Source: Paenibacillus taihuensis (GTDB lineage: Bacteria > Bacillota > Bacilli > Paenibacillales > Paenibacillaceae). Taken from it: 64,000 bases of DNA. Below, in pieces: positions 8,278-16,577 of this stretch. Within the stretch, counting starts at the first letter, position 1; every line of letters starts with the position of its first letter. The notes beneath the pieces are model-generated. The model ran no database searches and was not told where the DNA came from. It saw only the letters and a list, made by a program, of their open reading frames with translations. The stretch is taken from assembly GCF_003386535.1 (NCBI RefSeq), contig NZ_QTTN01000013.1:62001-126000 (forward strand), in the 5' to 3' direction. The position numbers were made by a program, and so were the translations under genes.

Positions 8278-8652
8278 CTATCCGCCAAACGCAATCCGAT
8301 AACCGTCTACATCCTCTATCGTAAACTCGCTGAAGAAGTCATTCAGGTCCGGTCCTCTTACGATCGGAATGTTCTTCTCTCTTATCTCCTCCAGCAACTG
8401 ACGAACGTCCCCATAACAGAACGCATCGAAATAAAGTCCGCCTTGAACGGAGGAGTTCGGTCGTACATCCTGCGGATTAACGGCTTCATGAAGAATGAAA
8501 GCCACTTGATCCCGTTTCATATGGACATGCTGAACATCCGGGCCGCCAACTAATTCGTACTGGAATCCAAGCTCCTTGTAAAACTGGGTGGAACGCTCCA
8601 AATCTCGCACTAGCAATACCATTGTTGGACCTGCAATAGCTGTTTTGCTCAT
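8278..8652 (-). CDS. VOC (glyoxalase/bleomycin-resistance) superfamily protein
   Basis: 124-residue single-domain protein with the VOC beta-alpha-beta-beta-beta repeats: VLLVRDLERSTQFYKELGF at 13-31, HVHMKRDQVAFILHEA in the middle, and a C-terminal FTIEDVDGYRIAFGG typical of the metal/ligand-edge strand. Start ATG 8652 has GGGAGG about 10 nt upstream. The family includes glyoxalases, antibiotic-binding proteins and ring-cleaving dioxygenases, so the reaction cannot be told. It is monocistronic between repeat B and the GH5 locus and likely cytoplasmic. No link to its glycan-degrading neighbours is visible. Confidence 0.85.
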   Translation of the reverse strand: MSKTAIAGPTMVLLVRDLERSTQFYKELGFQYELVGGPDVQHVHMKRDQVAFILHEAVNPQDVRPNSSVQGGLYFDAFCYGDVRQLLEEIREKNIPIVRGPDLNDFFSEFTIEDVDGYRIAFGG

Positions 8653-8735
8653 ACTGGGAAATCCTCCCTATTCGCATTTGATATTATCATAGAGTTTTTC
8701 TTTCCTAAGCACAATCGGAATTATCGCTGCTTAAC

Positions 8736-8764
8736 GAGAAACGCCGACCCATGCAGGCCGACGC
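8736..8764 (-). terminator. Probable terminator of the GH5 gene
   Basis: On the minus strand, CGTCGGCC pairs with GGTCGGCG (two G-U pairs) around a TGCATG-type loop and is followed by TTTCTCGTT. It sits 12 bp after the stop at 8776. Confidence 0.5.
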
Positions 8765-8775
8765 TCCTAAGCTAT

Positions 8776-11271
8776 TTATTTGTTCTTCCCGTTGCCATTC
8801 CCATTGCCGTTACCGTTGCTGTTGCCATTGCCTTTGGTCGTCTTTGCCGTGATGCTCGCCGGCTCCGAGTTGTTTCCCGCCGCGTCCTTGGCAATGACGG
8901 TGAAGGTGTAGGAAGTATTATACGCAAGCCCTGACACATCAAACGTCGTCGCTGTCACATTATCAGCAAGGACAACATTTCCTTGCTTAACGATATATCC
9001 CGTCACGCCATCGGCCTGTGATGCTGCGTTCCAGGACAAGGTGAGGGTTGTTGATCCAATTGCAGACGCTGCAAGGCCTGTCGGAGCAGACGGCGCCACC
9101 GTATCGATTGGCGCTGCGCCTGGCAGCACAATTGCTTCGGCTAGCGGTGACTTCTCCTGCAAATTGTTCCACAGCTCTACTTTGGCCGTGTAGCCCGCTG
9201 TATTCGCTGGCAGTGTAAAGCCGCCTGTGAAGGTGTCGCTCTCGCCATCCTTCATCGTCTTCGAAGCGAAAGATAACGATACGACTTCGCCGTTCGGATC
9301 GTACAATACAACCGCTACTGTTACGGGCTGATTTGCACCTTGTCTAGTCACCGACACATCCGCCGTCAACAAGCCGCCTGCAGGAAGCTCGGTAACCTCG
9401 CCACCGTTTGCGCCCTTGAAATGAACAGCATCAACTACGAATTCATACGGCTGAGGCTCAGGATCTGTTACAACTTCATCTGGCGAAATTTCAGCCAGCT
9501 GCACATCGTCAATCAGCAGATCAACGCTCGCTGCCGACTTCCAGATGAACACGTTCGCTCCTGCCACACTCGCCCCAGTCGTGAACGTTACTTCTTTCTT
9601 CGTCCAGCTCGTGCTGTCGAAGGTGAGGAAATACTTGATCTGATCCTCGTCCGGCGACGTCTCTGTCGGTCTGTATTGGAAGCCCGCATCCGCGCTGCCG
9701 TCCACAAGCGCACCGCTTACTTTGCCCCACATCGTCAGCTTATAGCTCGTGTTCGGCTTCACGGTGACGTACTGACCGCCGCCGCCTGCTCCGCCCGCCG
9801 CTACTTTGAACGACTGCAAGCCTGTATGCCCTTCCGGCGCTGCTGCCGCATTCGACCAGTTCATCCAGCCGTCCATGCCGCCTTCGAACCCGCCGTTGCT
9901 TACAATTGGCGGTACCTCAGCTAGTGAAATATCGTCCACGAACAGATCGACGTTCGTTGCTGCTTTCCAGATGAATACATTCGCCGAAGCAGCGCCGTCA
10001 CCTGTCGTGAAAGTCACTTCCTTCTGCGTCCAATCCGTACCCGTAAACTCGAGAATATGCTTGATTTGATCCTCATCCGGCGAAGTCTCGGTCGGACGAT
10101 ACTGTACGCCAACCGCAGCGTTGCCGCCTTCCGGCGTGCCGCTAACTTTGCCCCATGCGGAGAACTTGTATGTCGTGTTCGGCTTCAAGATGATAAACTG
10201 ACCGCCGCCGCCAGCTGCACCAGAAGCGACATGGAATGACTTGGTCCCGCCGTGACTGTCCGTTCCGACCAGCGCACCTGACCAGTTCAACCAGTTATCG
10301 AGTCCCGCTTCAAAATTACCGTTAACGAGCAGCGGAATATCCGTCGTTACGGGCAGCGTCAATCCGTCATGCGTATCATCCCACACCACATTGCCCATCC
10401 ACGTCAGGTTTGTCGGCTTCGAACCGTCCGTATGATCGATTTCCCAGCCTGCTCCCTGCGTAGTCGTCTCCTTCTTCGTCAAGTCGAAGTCGGAACCGCC
10501 GTCCTCACTGCCCCAAGACCATACGATTCGGCCAACGCCGCGTGGTACGGTTGCATTAAACATCGCTGCAGTTGCGCTTGTCGTCGCATTATTCGATGCG
10601 CCATATTCGCCAACGATAACCGCCAGCCCCTTCTCGGCCGCTGTATCCAAGTACGCATTCAGCCGTTTCAAGCCGTCCATCCACGTGTCGTACATATGAA
10701 GCGAGAAGACGATATTGCTGTATTTCCCGGTAAAATAGGGCCCGTTCGTCAGAATCGCGCTGTCATTCGATTGATTCTTGAAGCCGCCCTCTTGCCCGAA
10801 GTTATGGCCGTCCAGCACGATGATGTTCTGTGCGCCTGTGCTGCGGATGGCCGTAATAATCGCATCATGCACTTCCTTCCAGCGTGCGGAGGACGCGTCG
10901 ACGCTTAATCCGCCAAGGCCAGGCTCGTTCATCAGGTTGAACCATACGTACGGGTTGTCCTTATACTTGTTCGCCAGATCGACCCAGTACGCCGAAATTT
11001 CAGCGAGCGACATCGAGTAGCTGCCGTCGCTGTTCGTAATCCCTGCAGCAGCAGGATAGCTGCCGGTAAAATCATGATCCTCGATCATCGTCACGACATG
11101 ACGGGAAGTGAACGTTGCAACGATCGCGTCCAGATCCATGTTGCCCGCAATGTTCCAATTCTCCATCTTCGGGAACATATTGACGCGAACGGTATTGAAT
11201 TTCCACACGTTCGTAATCAGATCCGCGTCTTGAATCGTATCGCGCAGCCAAGGCCAGCGCGGACCGTTCAC
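8776..11271 (-). CDS. GH5 family glycosidase, catalytic and binding modules (3' part of a split gene)
   Basis: 831 residues from a GTG with no ribosome site, so probably not an independent gene. It opens inside the GH5 fold (GVNVNGPRWPWLRDT would be strand 1). Acid/base Glu116 is in WFNLMNEPG and nucleophile Glu222 in IVGEYGAS; the catalytic domain ends near 305. Two tandem CBM4/9-like modules follow (about 315-452 and 456-594, sharing YRPTETSPDEDQIK), then a beta-sandwich at about 605-720, an FN3 domain at 725-813, and a Gly/Asn tail. The signal peptide and LamG-like module lie in the adjacent frame (11273-11932). Reading the two together needs a +1 shift at about 11273. It is probably a secreted beta-glycanase that is now broken. 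Confidence 0.8.
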   Translation of the reverse strand: MNGPRWPWLRDTIQDADLITNVWKFNTVRVNMFPKMENWNIAGNMDLDAIVATFTSRHVVTMIEDHDFTGSYPAAAGITNSDGSYSMSLAEISAYWVDLANKYKDNPYVWFNLMNEPGLGGLSVDASSARWKEVHDAIITAIRSTGAQNIIVLDGHNFGQEGGFKNQSNDSAILTNGPYFTGKYSNIVFSLHMYDTWMDGLKRLNAYLDTAAEKGLAVIVGEYGASNNATTSATAAMFNATVPRGVGRIVWSWGSEDGGSDFDLTKKETTTQGAGWEIDHTDGSKPTNLTWMGNVVWDDTHDGLTLPVTTDIPLLVNGNFEAGLDNWLNWSGALVGTDSHGGTKSFHVASGAAGGGGQFIILKPNTTYKFSAWGKVSGTPEGGNAAVGVQYRPTETSPDEDQIKHILEFTGTDWTQKEVTFTTGDGAASANVFIWKAATNVDLFVDDISLAEVPPIVSNGGFEGGMDGWMNWSNAAAAPEGHTGLQSFKVAAGGAGGGGQYVTVKPNTSYKLTMWGKVSGALVDGSADAGFQYRPTETSPDEDQIKYFLTFDSTSWTKKEVTFTTGASVAGANVFIWKSAASVDLLIDDVQLAEISPDEVVTDPEPQPYEFVVDAVHFKGANGGEVTELPAGGLLTADVSVTRQGANQPVTVAVVLYDPNGEVVSLSFASKTMKDGESDTFTGGFTLPANTAGYTAKVELWNNLQEKSPLAEAIVLPGAAPIDTVAPSAPTGLAASAIGSTTLTLSWNAASQADGVTGYIVKQGNVVLADNVTATTFDVSGLAYNTSYTFTVIAKDAAGNNSEPASITAKTTKGNGNSNGNGNGNGNGKNK

Positions 11272-11272
11272 G

Positions 11273-11932
11273 TTAACGCCGCACGTTATCGAAATCTACG
11301 ATCGCACTGCGCGTTCCGATCCCGATTCGACCCGCATTGAACGTGCTGTCGCTCAGATGATCGATGATCGTTGTAACCGTGCTGCCTTGCCGTGCGTAAA
11401 CCGAAATCGTGCCATTATCGACAACGACCTGCAGCGTTGTCACTGCTTTGCTCAGCGGGTAGTTAACTCCATTGGCGATCGTCGTGTCCACGCCGTTTAC
11501 TTTTTTGACCAACTCGACGTTCGATTCCGCCGTATCGTTCTTATTGCCAATAATCAGTTCATACCCATTGTTGTCATCTTGTATGTTAAACAGCATACGC
11601 GTCGCGTTCCAGTTGCCGGATGATGCAGATGCCTTTACATCCGCGCTGAAGGAGTACGGACCCGTAAACGTCTCTCCGCCATAAATCGCTTGCTCGTGAT
11701 AGTTCGCCCAGTCCCCAATATGAAGTGCGCCGCCCGAGACAGAGCCTGTGCTCGAAATCGCCCAATCTGCTGGAGTCGTACCACTGAAGTCTTCCTCGTA
11801 GAGTACAGCCGCTTCCGCATTGGCAGCGTTTGCAAGAAACGGCAAGGAGCCAGAGCCAGAGCCAGCAAAGCTAAAAGCAGTGACTAGCATAACCAGGAGC
11901 ACAATCTTCGAAATCTTTTTAAGCATCCCCAT
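11273..11932 (-). CDS. Signal peptide and LamG-like module of the split GH5 gene (5' part)
   Basis: 219 residues. A Sec signal sequence (KKISKIVLLVMLVTAFSFAG, cleavage near ANAEA, about residue 41) is followed by one concanavalin/LamG-like beta-sandwich (about 43-217; YEEDFSG start, RIGIGTRSAIVDFDNV end). The frame stops just as the GH5 domain should begin. The next frame resumes GVNVNGPRW one nucleotide out of phase, and the usual 20-30 residue strand before GH5 strand 1 is absent. This suggests a deletion between short repeats such as AACGTG rather than a one-base error. AGAGGA lies upstream of ATG 11932, and a TATAAT-like -10 occurs at 11972-11977 (minus). Alone, the product would be a secreted binding module without catalysis. 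Confidence 0.75.
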   Translation of the reverse strand: MGMLKKISKIVLLVMLVTAFSFAGSGSGSLPFLANAANAEAAVLYEEDFSGTTPADWAISSTGSVSGGALHIGDWANYHEQAIYGGETFTGPYSFSADVKASASSGNWNATRMLFNIQDDNNGYELIIGNKNDTAESNVELVKKVNGVDTTIANGVNYPLSKAVTTLQVVVDNGTISVYARQGSTVTTIIDHLSDSTFNAGRIGIGTRSAIVDFDNVRR

Positions 11933-12078
11933 TTTGCACCAATCCTCTCTTAATCACTCGCGAATGCTCTAATTATAGGAGAGAGTATCCGGCAGCATAA
12001 TGAGGGAGTTGTTGCTCCTTCGTATGAAAGCTGTCTGTTCTAACGAGAACCGCCGATGCTCACATGACAATTTTCGCT

Positions 12079-13458
12079 TTAGCTCTGACGAACATGCTTT
12101 GGCAATTTGCCGGTTTGCTGCTTATAGAACTTGCTGAAATATTTCTCGTCCAGAAATCCCGTCATCTCCGCGATTTGGTAGACCGGTTCATTCGTCGTCT
12201 CCAGCAGCTGCGTCGCCCGCTCCACTCGCAGATCGTTCAGCAAATCCTGGAACGGCTTGCCCACGTACTGCTTGAAGCATCGGCTCAGATAGCTGCGGTT
12301 CAGATTAACCTTCTTCGCAACCTCCGTCTGGTTCATGCTTGCCTGCAAATCTTGCGAAACCATCCCGATCGCGCGCAAAATGCCAATGCACACATCCTCC
12401 GTCAGCTCATGATGCCGCAGCGCAATCCGAATGCCGCCGAGCCATTCCGCCCACTGCTGCCAGAACAGAAACTGTTCGCACTCCCGGTACCAGCCCGCTG
12501 CGCCGGGTATCGCATCGAGGTGCCGCCATAGCGCAACTGTCGAACGCACATCAGCCATCCACAGCTTCACGTTCGGGCGGTGCAGATTAACCTTTTGCAG
12601 CATGGAGTGGAATGCTTCGTCGTTATAGATCCAATAGAACGAGCGCCATTGCTGCCTTAGCAGCGCAAGTGCCGTCTCGTCTTCCTGGCTGCGCGTCTCT
12701 AACGTGCCCCAGTCCACCTCGTACCCCGTCTTGTCATAGCCGAATTCGTAAAAAAGCCGCTCATCGCGGTATCGTGTCAACAGTTGTACCGTCGTTCTCT
12801 CCGTCACTTGGCGAATGCCGCGAATGAGCACGACGATCCACTGATTGTGGTCGATCTCCGAATAGATGGACGCTTCCTGTTGATAGGGCTCCAGCATATC
12901 CGCTTGCCGCACATAGATGCCTTGCTGCGGAATGACAAGGATTGAATTCTCGCCGACTGGCTCGATGAGTCGCATCGGCAGTGCCCAATCCACGGCTGGG
13001 CGAACCGGAGTCAGAAACAACGCCCAAGGCTCCGCCGCCTCCCGCTTCTGGTCAAGCACGGCTACGGAGCGATACTCTTCCGTATGTATGCGTTCGATGA
13101 CACGCTCGATCGACTTGTTCAACGTATCGTCCTCGAGCTCTGTTTTCACAATATAATCAATGGCGCCAAGTCGGACGGCCTCTTGAATAAGTTGAAATTC
13201 CCGGTGGCAGGTCAGGACGACGATCCAGGTGCCGAGATGCTTGAGCCGTACCTGCTTAATGAGTTCAAATCCGTTCATGACCGGCATCGTCAGATCGGTA
13301 ATGACCAGATTCACCTCGCTGCCTTTCATGAAAGCGAGCGCCTTCTCGCCGTTCTCCGCTTCGCCGACAATTTCGACGTCATGCTCCTGCCATGGAATGG
13401 TATGAATGAGACATTTTCGCACAAAATAATCGTCGTCTACGATGAGTGCCTTCATCAT
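12079..13458 (-). CDS. Orphan response regulator with AraC-type DNA-binding domain
   Basis: 459 residues. The receiver domain (ALIVDDDYFVRKCL) has acceptor Asp55 in VITDLTMP and Lys105 in DYIVKTELED. A middle region of about 130-350 has no recognised domain. The C-terminal AraC double helix-turn-helix is at about 355-455 (NLNRSYLSRCFKQYVGKPF, then MTGFLDEKYFSKFYKQQTGKLP). GGGGAGAG precedes ATG 13458. It lies 147 bp upstream of the GH5 gene, in the same direction, and is likely its activator. No histidine kinase gene is adjacent, unlike the other two YesN-type genes here, so its kinase must be elsewhere. Confidence 0.9.
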   Translation of the reverse strand: MMKALIVDDDYFVRKCLIHTIPWQEHDVEIVGEAENGEKALAFMKGSEVNLVITDLTMPVMNGFELIKQVRLKHLGTWIVVLTCHREFQLIQEAVRLGAIDYIVKTELEDDTLNKSIERVIERIHTEEYRSVAVLDQKREAAEPWALFLTPVRPAVDWALPMRLIEPVGENSILVIPQQGIYVRQADMLEPYQQEASIYSEIDHNQWIVVLIRGIRQVTERTTVQLLTRYRDERLFYEFGYDKTGYEVDWGTLETRSQEDETALALLRQQWRSFYWIYNDEAFHSMLQKVNLHRPNVKLWMADVRSTVALWRHLDAIPGAAGWYRECEQFLFWQQWAEWLGGIRIALRHHELTEDVCIGILRAIGMVSQDLQASMNQTEVAKKVNLNRSYLSRCFKQYVGKPFQDLLNDLRVERATQLLETTNEPVYQIAEMTGFLDEKYFSKFYKQQTGKLPKHVRQS

Positions 13459-13663
13459 ATGGAATGGATCTCTCCCCTCTCGCCAAGGTACGAACGCCGA
13501 TTCTCACTCTTCTAACTATACCTGCTTCCCGGCTCAAAATAAGCGGAAAACTGTTCCGAATCCATTGAATTTTGTCTGATCTTCCGGGTTTGTTTACCCG
13601 TGCTGCCAAAAGCGTTAAAATGGTTACGTCACGAGATTATATGAATAGCGAGGTACTGAAGCC

Positions 13664-14737
13664 ATGAATCAAGAAACGATGGAACTGATGAAGACACTAA
13701 CCGAATTTCAAGCGGCATCCGGATTCGAGCGTGAGCTTAGAGGCTTTGTACGCGGTGAAATTGAGAAATATACGAGCGAGATTGTAACCGACAGACTCGG
13801 CAGTATCTTTGGCGTTATGCGCGGCGACGAGAGCGGTCCGGTTATTATGGCGGCAGGCCATCTGGACGAAGTCGGCTTCATGATTACGGGCATTACCGAG
13901 AACGGCATGCTCAAATTCCAGACGCTTGGCGGCTGGTTCAGTCAAGTGCTGCCGGCGCAGCGCATCCAAGTGATGACGGATAACGGCCCGATCGTCGGCA
14001 TTATCGGCACGACGCCCGTGCATCTGCTCGACGAAGCAGCGCGCGGCAAGCCGCTTGATGTGAAGGGCATGTACATCGACATCGGCGCAGACAGCCGCCA
14101 GCATGCCGAAGAGGTTGGCGTGCGCATCGGTCAGCAGGCCGTTCCGTATTGTGAGTTCACGCCGCTGGCGAACCCGAAGAAGATTATGGCCAAAGCCTGG
14201 GATAACCGCTACGGCGTCGGACTTGCCATTGAGCTGCTGAAAGAGCTGAAAGGCAAGCAGCTGCCGAACGTGCTCTACTCCGGCGCAACGGTACAGGAAG
14301 AGCTCGGCCTTCGCGGCGCGAAGACGGCTTCCTCGATGATTAAGCCGGACCTGTTCTTCGCCATGGATGCGAGCGCGGCGAACGATATGAACGGCGACAA
14401 GTCGCAGTTCGGCCAGATTGGCCGCGGCGCGCTCCTGCGTATTTACGATCCAACGATGCTGACGCACCGCGGCATGGTGGAGTATGTGAAGGATATGGCG
14501 GATACGCACAAAATCCCTTACCAATACTTCGTCTCGCAAGGCGGTACGGACGCTGGCGCGGTACATACGCAAGGCAGTGGCATTCCGTCGACTGTTATCG
14601 GCGTGTGCGCACGATACATCCATACGTCCGCATCCGTGCTCCACACGGACGACTACGATGCAGCGAAAGAGCTGCTCGTGAAGCTCGTCGAGAAATGCGA
14701 CCGGACGACGTATCAGACGATTATTGACCGTGCTTAA
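13664..14737 (+). CDS. M42 family metallopeptidase (glutamyl aminopeptidase-like)
   Basis: 357-residue cytoplasmic di-metal aminopeptidase of the M42 (PepA/YsdC/FrvX) family. It trims N-terminal residues from peptides and normally forms a TET dodecamer. Metal ligands are visible: His66 and Asp68 (AAGHLDEVG), Asp180 (AWDNRYG), catalytic Glu212 with Glu213 (VQEELGLRG), Asp235 (MDAS) and His320 (RYIHT). All expected catalytic residues are present and the length is usual. Earlier annotation calls some members endoglucanases, but the sequence is a peptidase. It is monocistronic with a strong terminator. Start ATG 13664 follows GAGGT at about 9 nt. Confidence 0.93.
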   Translation: MNQETMELMKTLTEFQAASGFERELRGFVRGEIEKYTSEIVTDRLGSIFGVMRGDESGPVIMAAGHLDEVGFMITGITENGMLKFQTLGGWFSQVLPAQRIQVMTDNGPIVGIIGTTPVHLLDEAARGKPLDVKGMYIDIGADSRQHAEEVGVRIGQQAVPYCEFTPLANPKKIMAKAWDNRYGVGLAIELLKELKGKQLPNVLYSGATVQEELGLRGAKTASSMIKPDLFFAMDASAANDMNGDKSQFGQIGRGALLRIYDPTMLTHRGMVEYVKDMADTHKIPYQYFVSQGGTDAGAVHTQGSGIPSTVIGVCARYIHTSASVLHTDDYDAAKELLVKLVEKCDRTTYQTIIDRA

Positions 14738-14749
14738 TGCGCACGGGAG

Positions 14750-14779
14750 GAGCAGTGACCTTGGGGTCACTGCTCTTTT
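14750..14779 (+). terminator. Terminator of the M42 peptidase gene
   Basis: Perfect 11-bp stem GAGCAGTGACC (14750-14760) / GGTCACTGCTC (14765-14775) followed by TTTT. It is 13 bp after the stop. Confidence 0.9.
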
Positions 14780-14841
14780 GTTTAGTTGGGTAGGTGCGCC
14801 TTCACTCTCCCTTAGCTCCCAGCCAAAATAGGCTCATTTGA

Positions 14842-14919
14842 TCGCAATAGCGTGCCTGAGGTTCCTTAGAGTTTTGAAACGAGCGGTTTTGGCCAAATAG
14901 TGTTATTGGGGTTCCTTAG
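14842..14919. repeat. Half copy of the palindromic intergenic element (copy D)
   Basis: Two reverse units ending CCTTAG at 14869 and 14919, again exactly 50 bp apart, with pattern AATAG-(N)-GGTTCCTTAG. The forward half expected near 14735-14810 is not recognisable; the peptidase 3' end and its terminator occupy that place. A degenerate CTTAGCTCCC at 14811 may be a relic. The gap 14780-15087 holds no gene. Confidence 0.6.
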
Positions 14920-14995
14920 CGTGAAAACGGGGAGGCAAGTGAGTAGACAGCGAGCAGGCAATCGAATGAGCAAGTGAGCGAGTTGACGAAAAGCT

Positions 14996-15026
14996 CAAAA
15001 AGCCACCACTATTTTCTAGTGGCGGC
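14996..15026 (-). terminator. Terminator-like hairpin facing left, with no obvious gene
   Basis: On the minus strand GCCGCCACTA pairs with TAGTGGTGGC (one mismatch) around AGAAAA/GAAAA and is followed by CTTTTTGAG. No credible minus-strand gene precedes it; the next gene to the right is on the plus strand. It may be a relic or may stop antisense transcription. Confidence 0.45.
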
Positions 15027-15087
15027 CTCGTAACATTCCGCTGTATCCTTTCGTCCAATAAGTGAAAGCATAAGGAGGAAAGGGTGT

Positions 15088-15630
15088 ATGGAAATGAACA
15101 ACAATGTTGGAAATCGTATGCATGTCTGGTTCCGGCTCTTCGCAGCCGTTCTTATAATCGCTTCAACGCTCGTCATCGCAGCAGGCTGCAGCTCCGCCCA
15201 TAACGACGCGAATACGGCTGCGCCGCTCAGATCGGCGGAACCGACGACCGTCTCGGATCGGATCGAGTCGGGTACGAATCCTTTTGAAGTGGCGGGCATT
15301 CGGAACCCGAACGATATGGTAGCTGTGTTCAACAAGGTCCAGAAGGCTATCGCGGATGGCGATCAAGCTGAAGTGGCGAACAATATTCTGTATCCGCTGA
15401 GAGTGAACAGCAAGGACGGCAGCGAGCTTATCCAGACACGCCATGATTTCGTGGAACATTACGACGAGATCATAACCGAAGGTGTCAAAAAAGCAATCGC
15501 GAACCAGTCGGTCGACAAGCTATTCGTCAATTATCAAGGCGTCATGGTCGGCAACGGCGATATTTGGTTCGGCGGGAGCGCCGACGAGAACCAAGTGATT
15601 GGAATCATCGCGATCAATCACGATATTTAA
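15088..15630 (+). CDS. Putative lipoprotein of unknown function
   Basis: 180 residues with an unusually long charged leader (about 15 residues), a hydrophobic core FRLFAAVLIIASTLVI and a lipobox VIAAGC with Cys34 as lipidation site, so it is predicted to be tethered to the outer face of the membrane. The mature part begins with a Ser/Asn/Ala/Thr linker. It ends in a compact domain containing DMVAVFNKVQKAIADGDQ and VNYQGVMVGNGDIWFGG, reminiscent of an NTF2-like fold, but I cannot name a family. Start ATG 15088 has AAGGAGG about 9 nt upstream. No partner gene is evident. Confidence 0.7.
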   Translation: MEMNNNVGNRMHVWFRLFAAVLIIASTLVIAAGCSSAHNDANTAAPLRSAEPTTVSDRIESGTNPFEVAGIRNPNDMVAVFNKVQKAIADGDQAEVANNILYPLRVNSKDGSELIQTRHDFVEHYDEIITEGVKKAIANQSVDKLFVNYQGVMVGNGDIWFGGSADENQVIGIIAINHDI

Positions 15631-15680
15631 CAAGAGGAACATGCGGTGCTAAACTCGCGATGCTCGCGGATCCCTCTTTC

Positions 15681-15711
15681 AGCAGCAGCTCCAGACCACC
15701 GTGCTGCTGCT
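15681..15711 (+). terminator. Possible terminator after the lipoprotein gene
   Basis: AGCAGCAGC (15681-15689) pairs with GCTGCTGCT (15703-15711) around a 13-nt loop, followed by TCTTC. The T-run is weak; the site lies between convergent genes. Confidence 0.35.
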
Positions 15712-15729
15712 TCTTCATGTCCATCTCCG

Positions 15730-16422
15730 CTAGCAAATGCACGTTTTGCGTTTCATGCCTATTTTGCCCATTCCGGCCATCTTCGAAATATATGCAGTGG
15801 CAAGCGGCACTTTGCAGGCCGTATTGCCAACGTTAACATGCACTTTGCCGACCGCCTCCGCGATCGCAATTGCTTCCTCGTGCAGCTCCTTCACGTACGC
15901 CGCTGCCGAGATCAGAAACCCGTTCATCGTATAGCGGACGCGGTTCTGTTCCTCATGGATGCGATCTCGCACCTCGTGAAGCAGGCTGCGAATTTCATCG
16001 ATGCCGAGCTGCTCATCCGGCGTAATCGACAGATAATTGGCGTACGTGCTCCAGCCGCAAGCCGCGATCATCTCCTCCGGTGAACGAATCCACTCCATCG
16101 CCAGTTCGCGGGCATAAGGACTCTCCGCAGCCATGCTCGCAACCGTATACTCAGACAGCAAGTACCAGTACGCTCCGCGCACCCAGCTTTGAAGCTGCTC
16201 ACGCGTTATCGTCTTCGGATCGACCGTAAGTCCGGCGAGATACATCGCGTCGCTGACCCCAGATTCGTATAGCGAGAGCGCCAGCTCCTGATCCTTCTTG
16301 ACTGGCTTCACCAGCTTCTTCAAATCTCCAACCTTTACCCCGTAAAATGGTTCCCGAGCGCCGTGGTTCACGAGCGTCTTCTTCGTCTGTTCCGAGCCCA
16401 TTTCAGCCAGCTGCTGCATCAC
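15730..16422 (-). CDS. DNA alkylation repair protein, AlkD/HEAT-repeat family
   Basis: About 230 residues of helical HEAT-like repeats: SEQTKKTLVNHGAREPFYGV at the start, MYLAGLTVDPKTITREQLQS, and CGWSTYANYLSITPDEQ. This matches the DNA alkylation repair family (PF08713), whose AlkC/AlkD members excise positively charged alkylated bases. Many YIS/AlkD-like paralogues lack a proven activity. Start is ambiguous: GTG 16422 and ATG 16419 have only weak ribosome sites. The family usually begins TYEEVM, and those codons are present upstream, opened by an ATA at 16437 that has GGGTGAG about 7 nt before it. It is monocistronic and convergent with the lipoprotein gene. Confidence 0.85.
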   Translation of the reverse strand: MMQQLAEMGSEQTKKTLVNHGAREPFYGVKVGDLKKLVKPVKKDQELALSLYESGVSDAMYLAGLTVDPKTITREQLQSWVRGAYWYLLSEYTVASMAAESPYARELAMEWIRSPEEMIAACGWSTYANYLSITPDEQLGIDEIRSLLHEVRDRIHEEQNRVRYTMNGFLISAAAYVKELHEEAIAIAEAVGKVHVNVGNTACKVPLATAYISKMAGMGKIGMKRKTCIC

Positions 16423-16529
16423 TTCTTCGTACGTTATTTTCGCTCACCCGCCCCGCATGTCTCATTTTCTCCAACTATAGCATGTCTCACCTTAAGCGTT
16501 CAAACGAGCTAAAACGCAGAAAGGCACAG

Positions 16530-16571
16530 AAAAGCCCTCCACCGTCAGGCCGAAGCTAGACGATAAAGGGC
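16530..16571 (-). terminator. Probable terminator of the serine hydrolase gene
   Basis: Minus strand: GCCCT...CGTC pairs with GACG...AGGGC, followed by TTTTCTG. It is an interrupted stem, 7 bp past the stop at 16578. Confidence 0.45.
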
Positions 16572-16577
16572 ATCTTA

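Noticed and set aside
8810-8835. Asn/Gly codon run at the end of the GH5 gene as a microsatellite of interest
   Set aside because: It encodes an ordinary low-complexity tail; no sign of variable length within one sequence.
13697-14770. 357-codon frame antisense to the M42 peptidase
   Set aside because: Mirror of a gene with a complete metal-binding site.
15009-15335. Minus-strand frame that could use the hairpin at 14996
   Set aside because: It overlaps the lipoprotein gene, which has a good ribosome site and lipobox; composition is that of a shadow.
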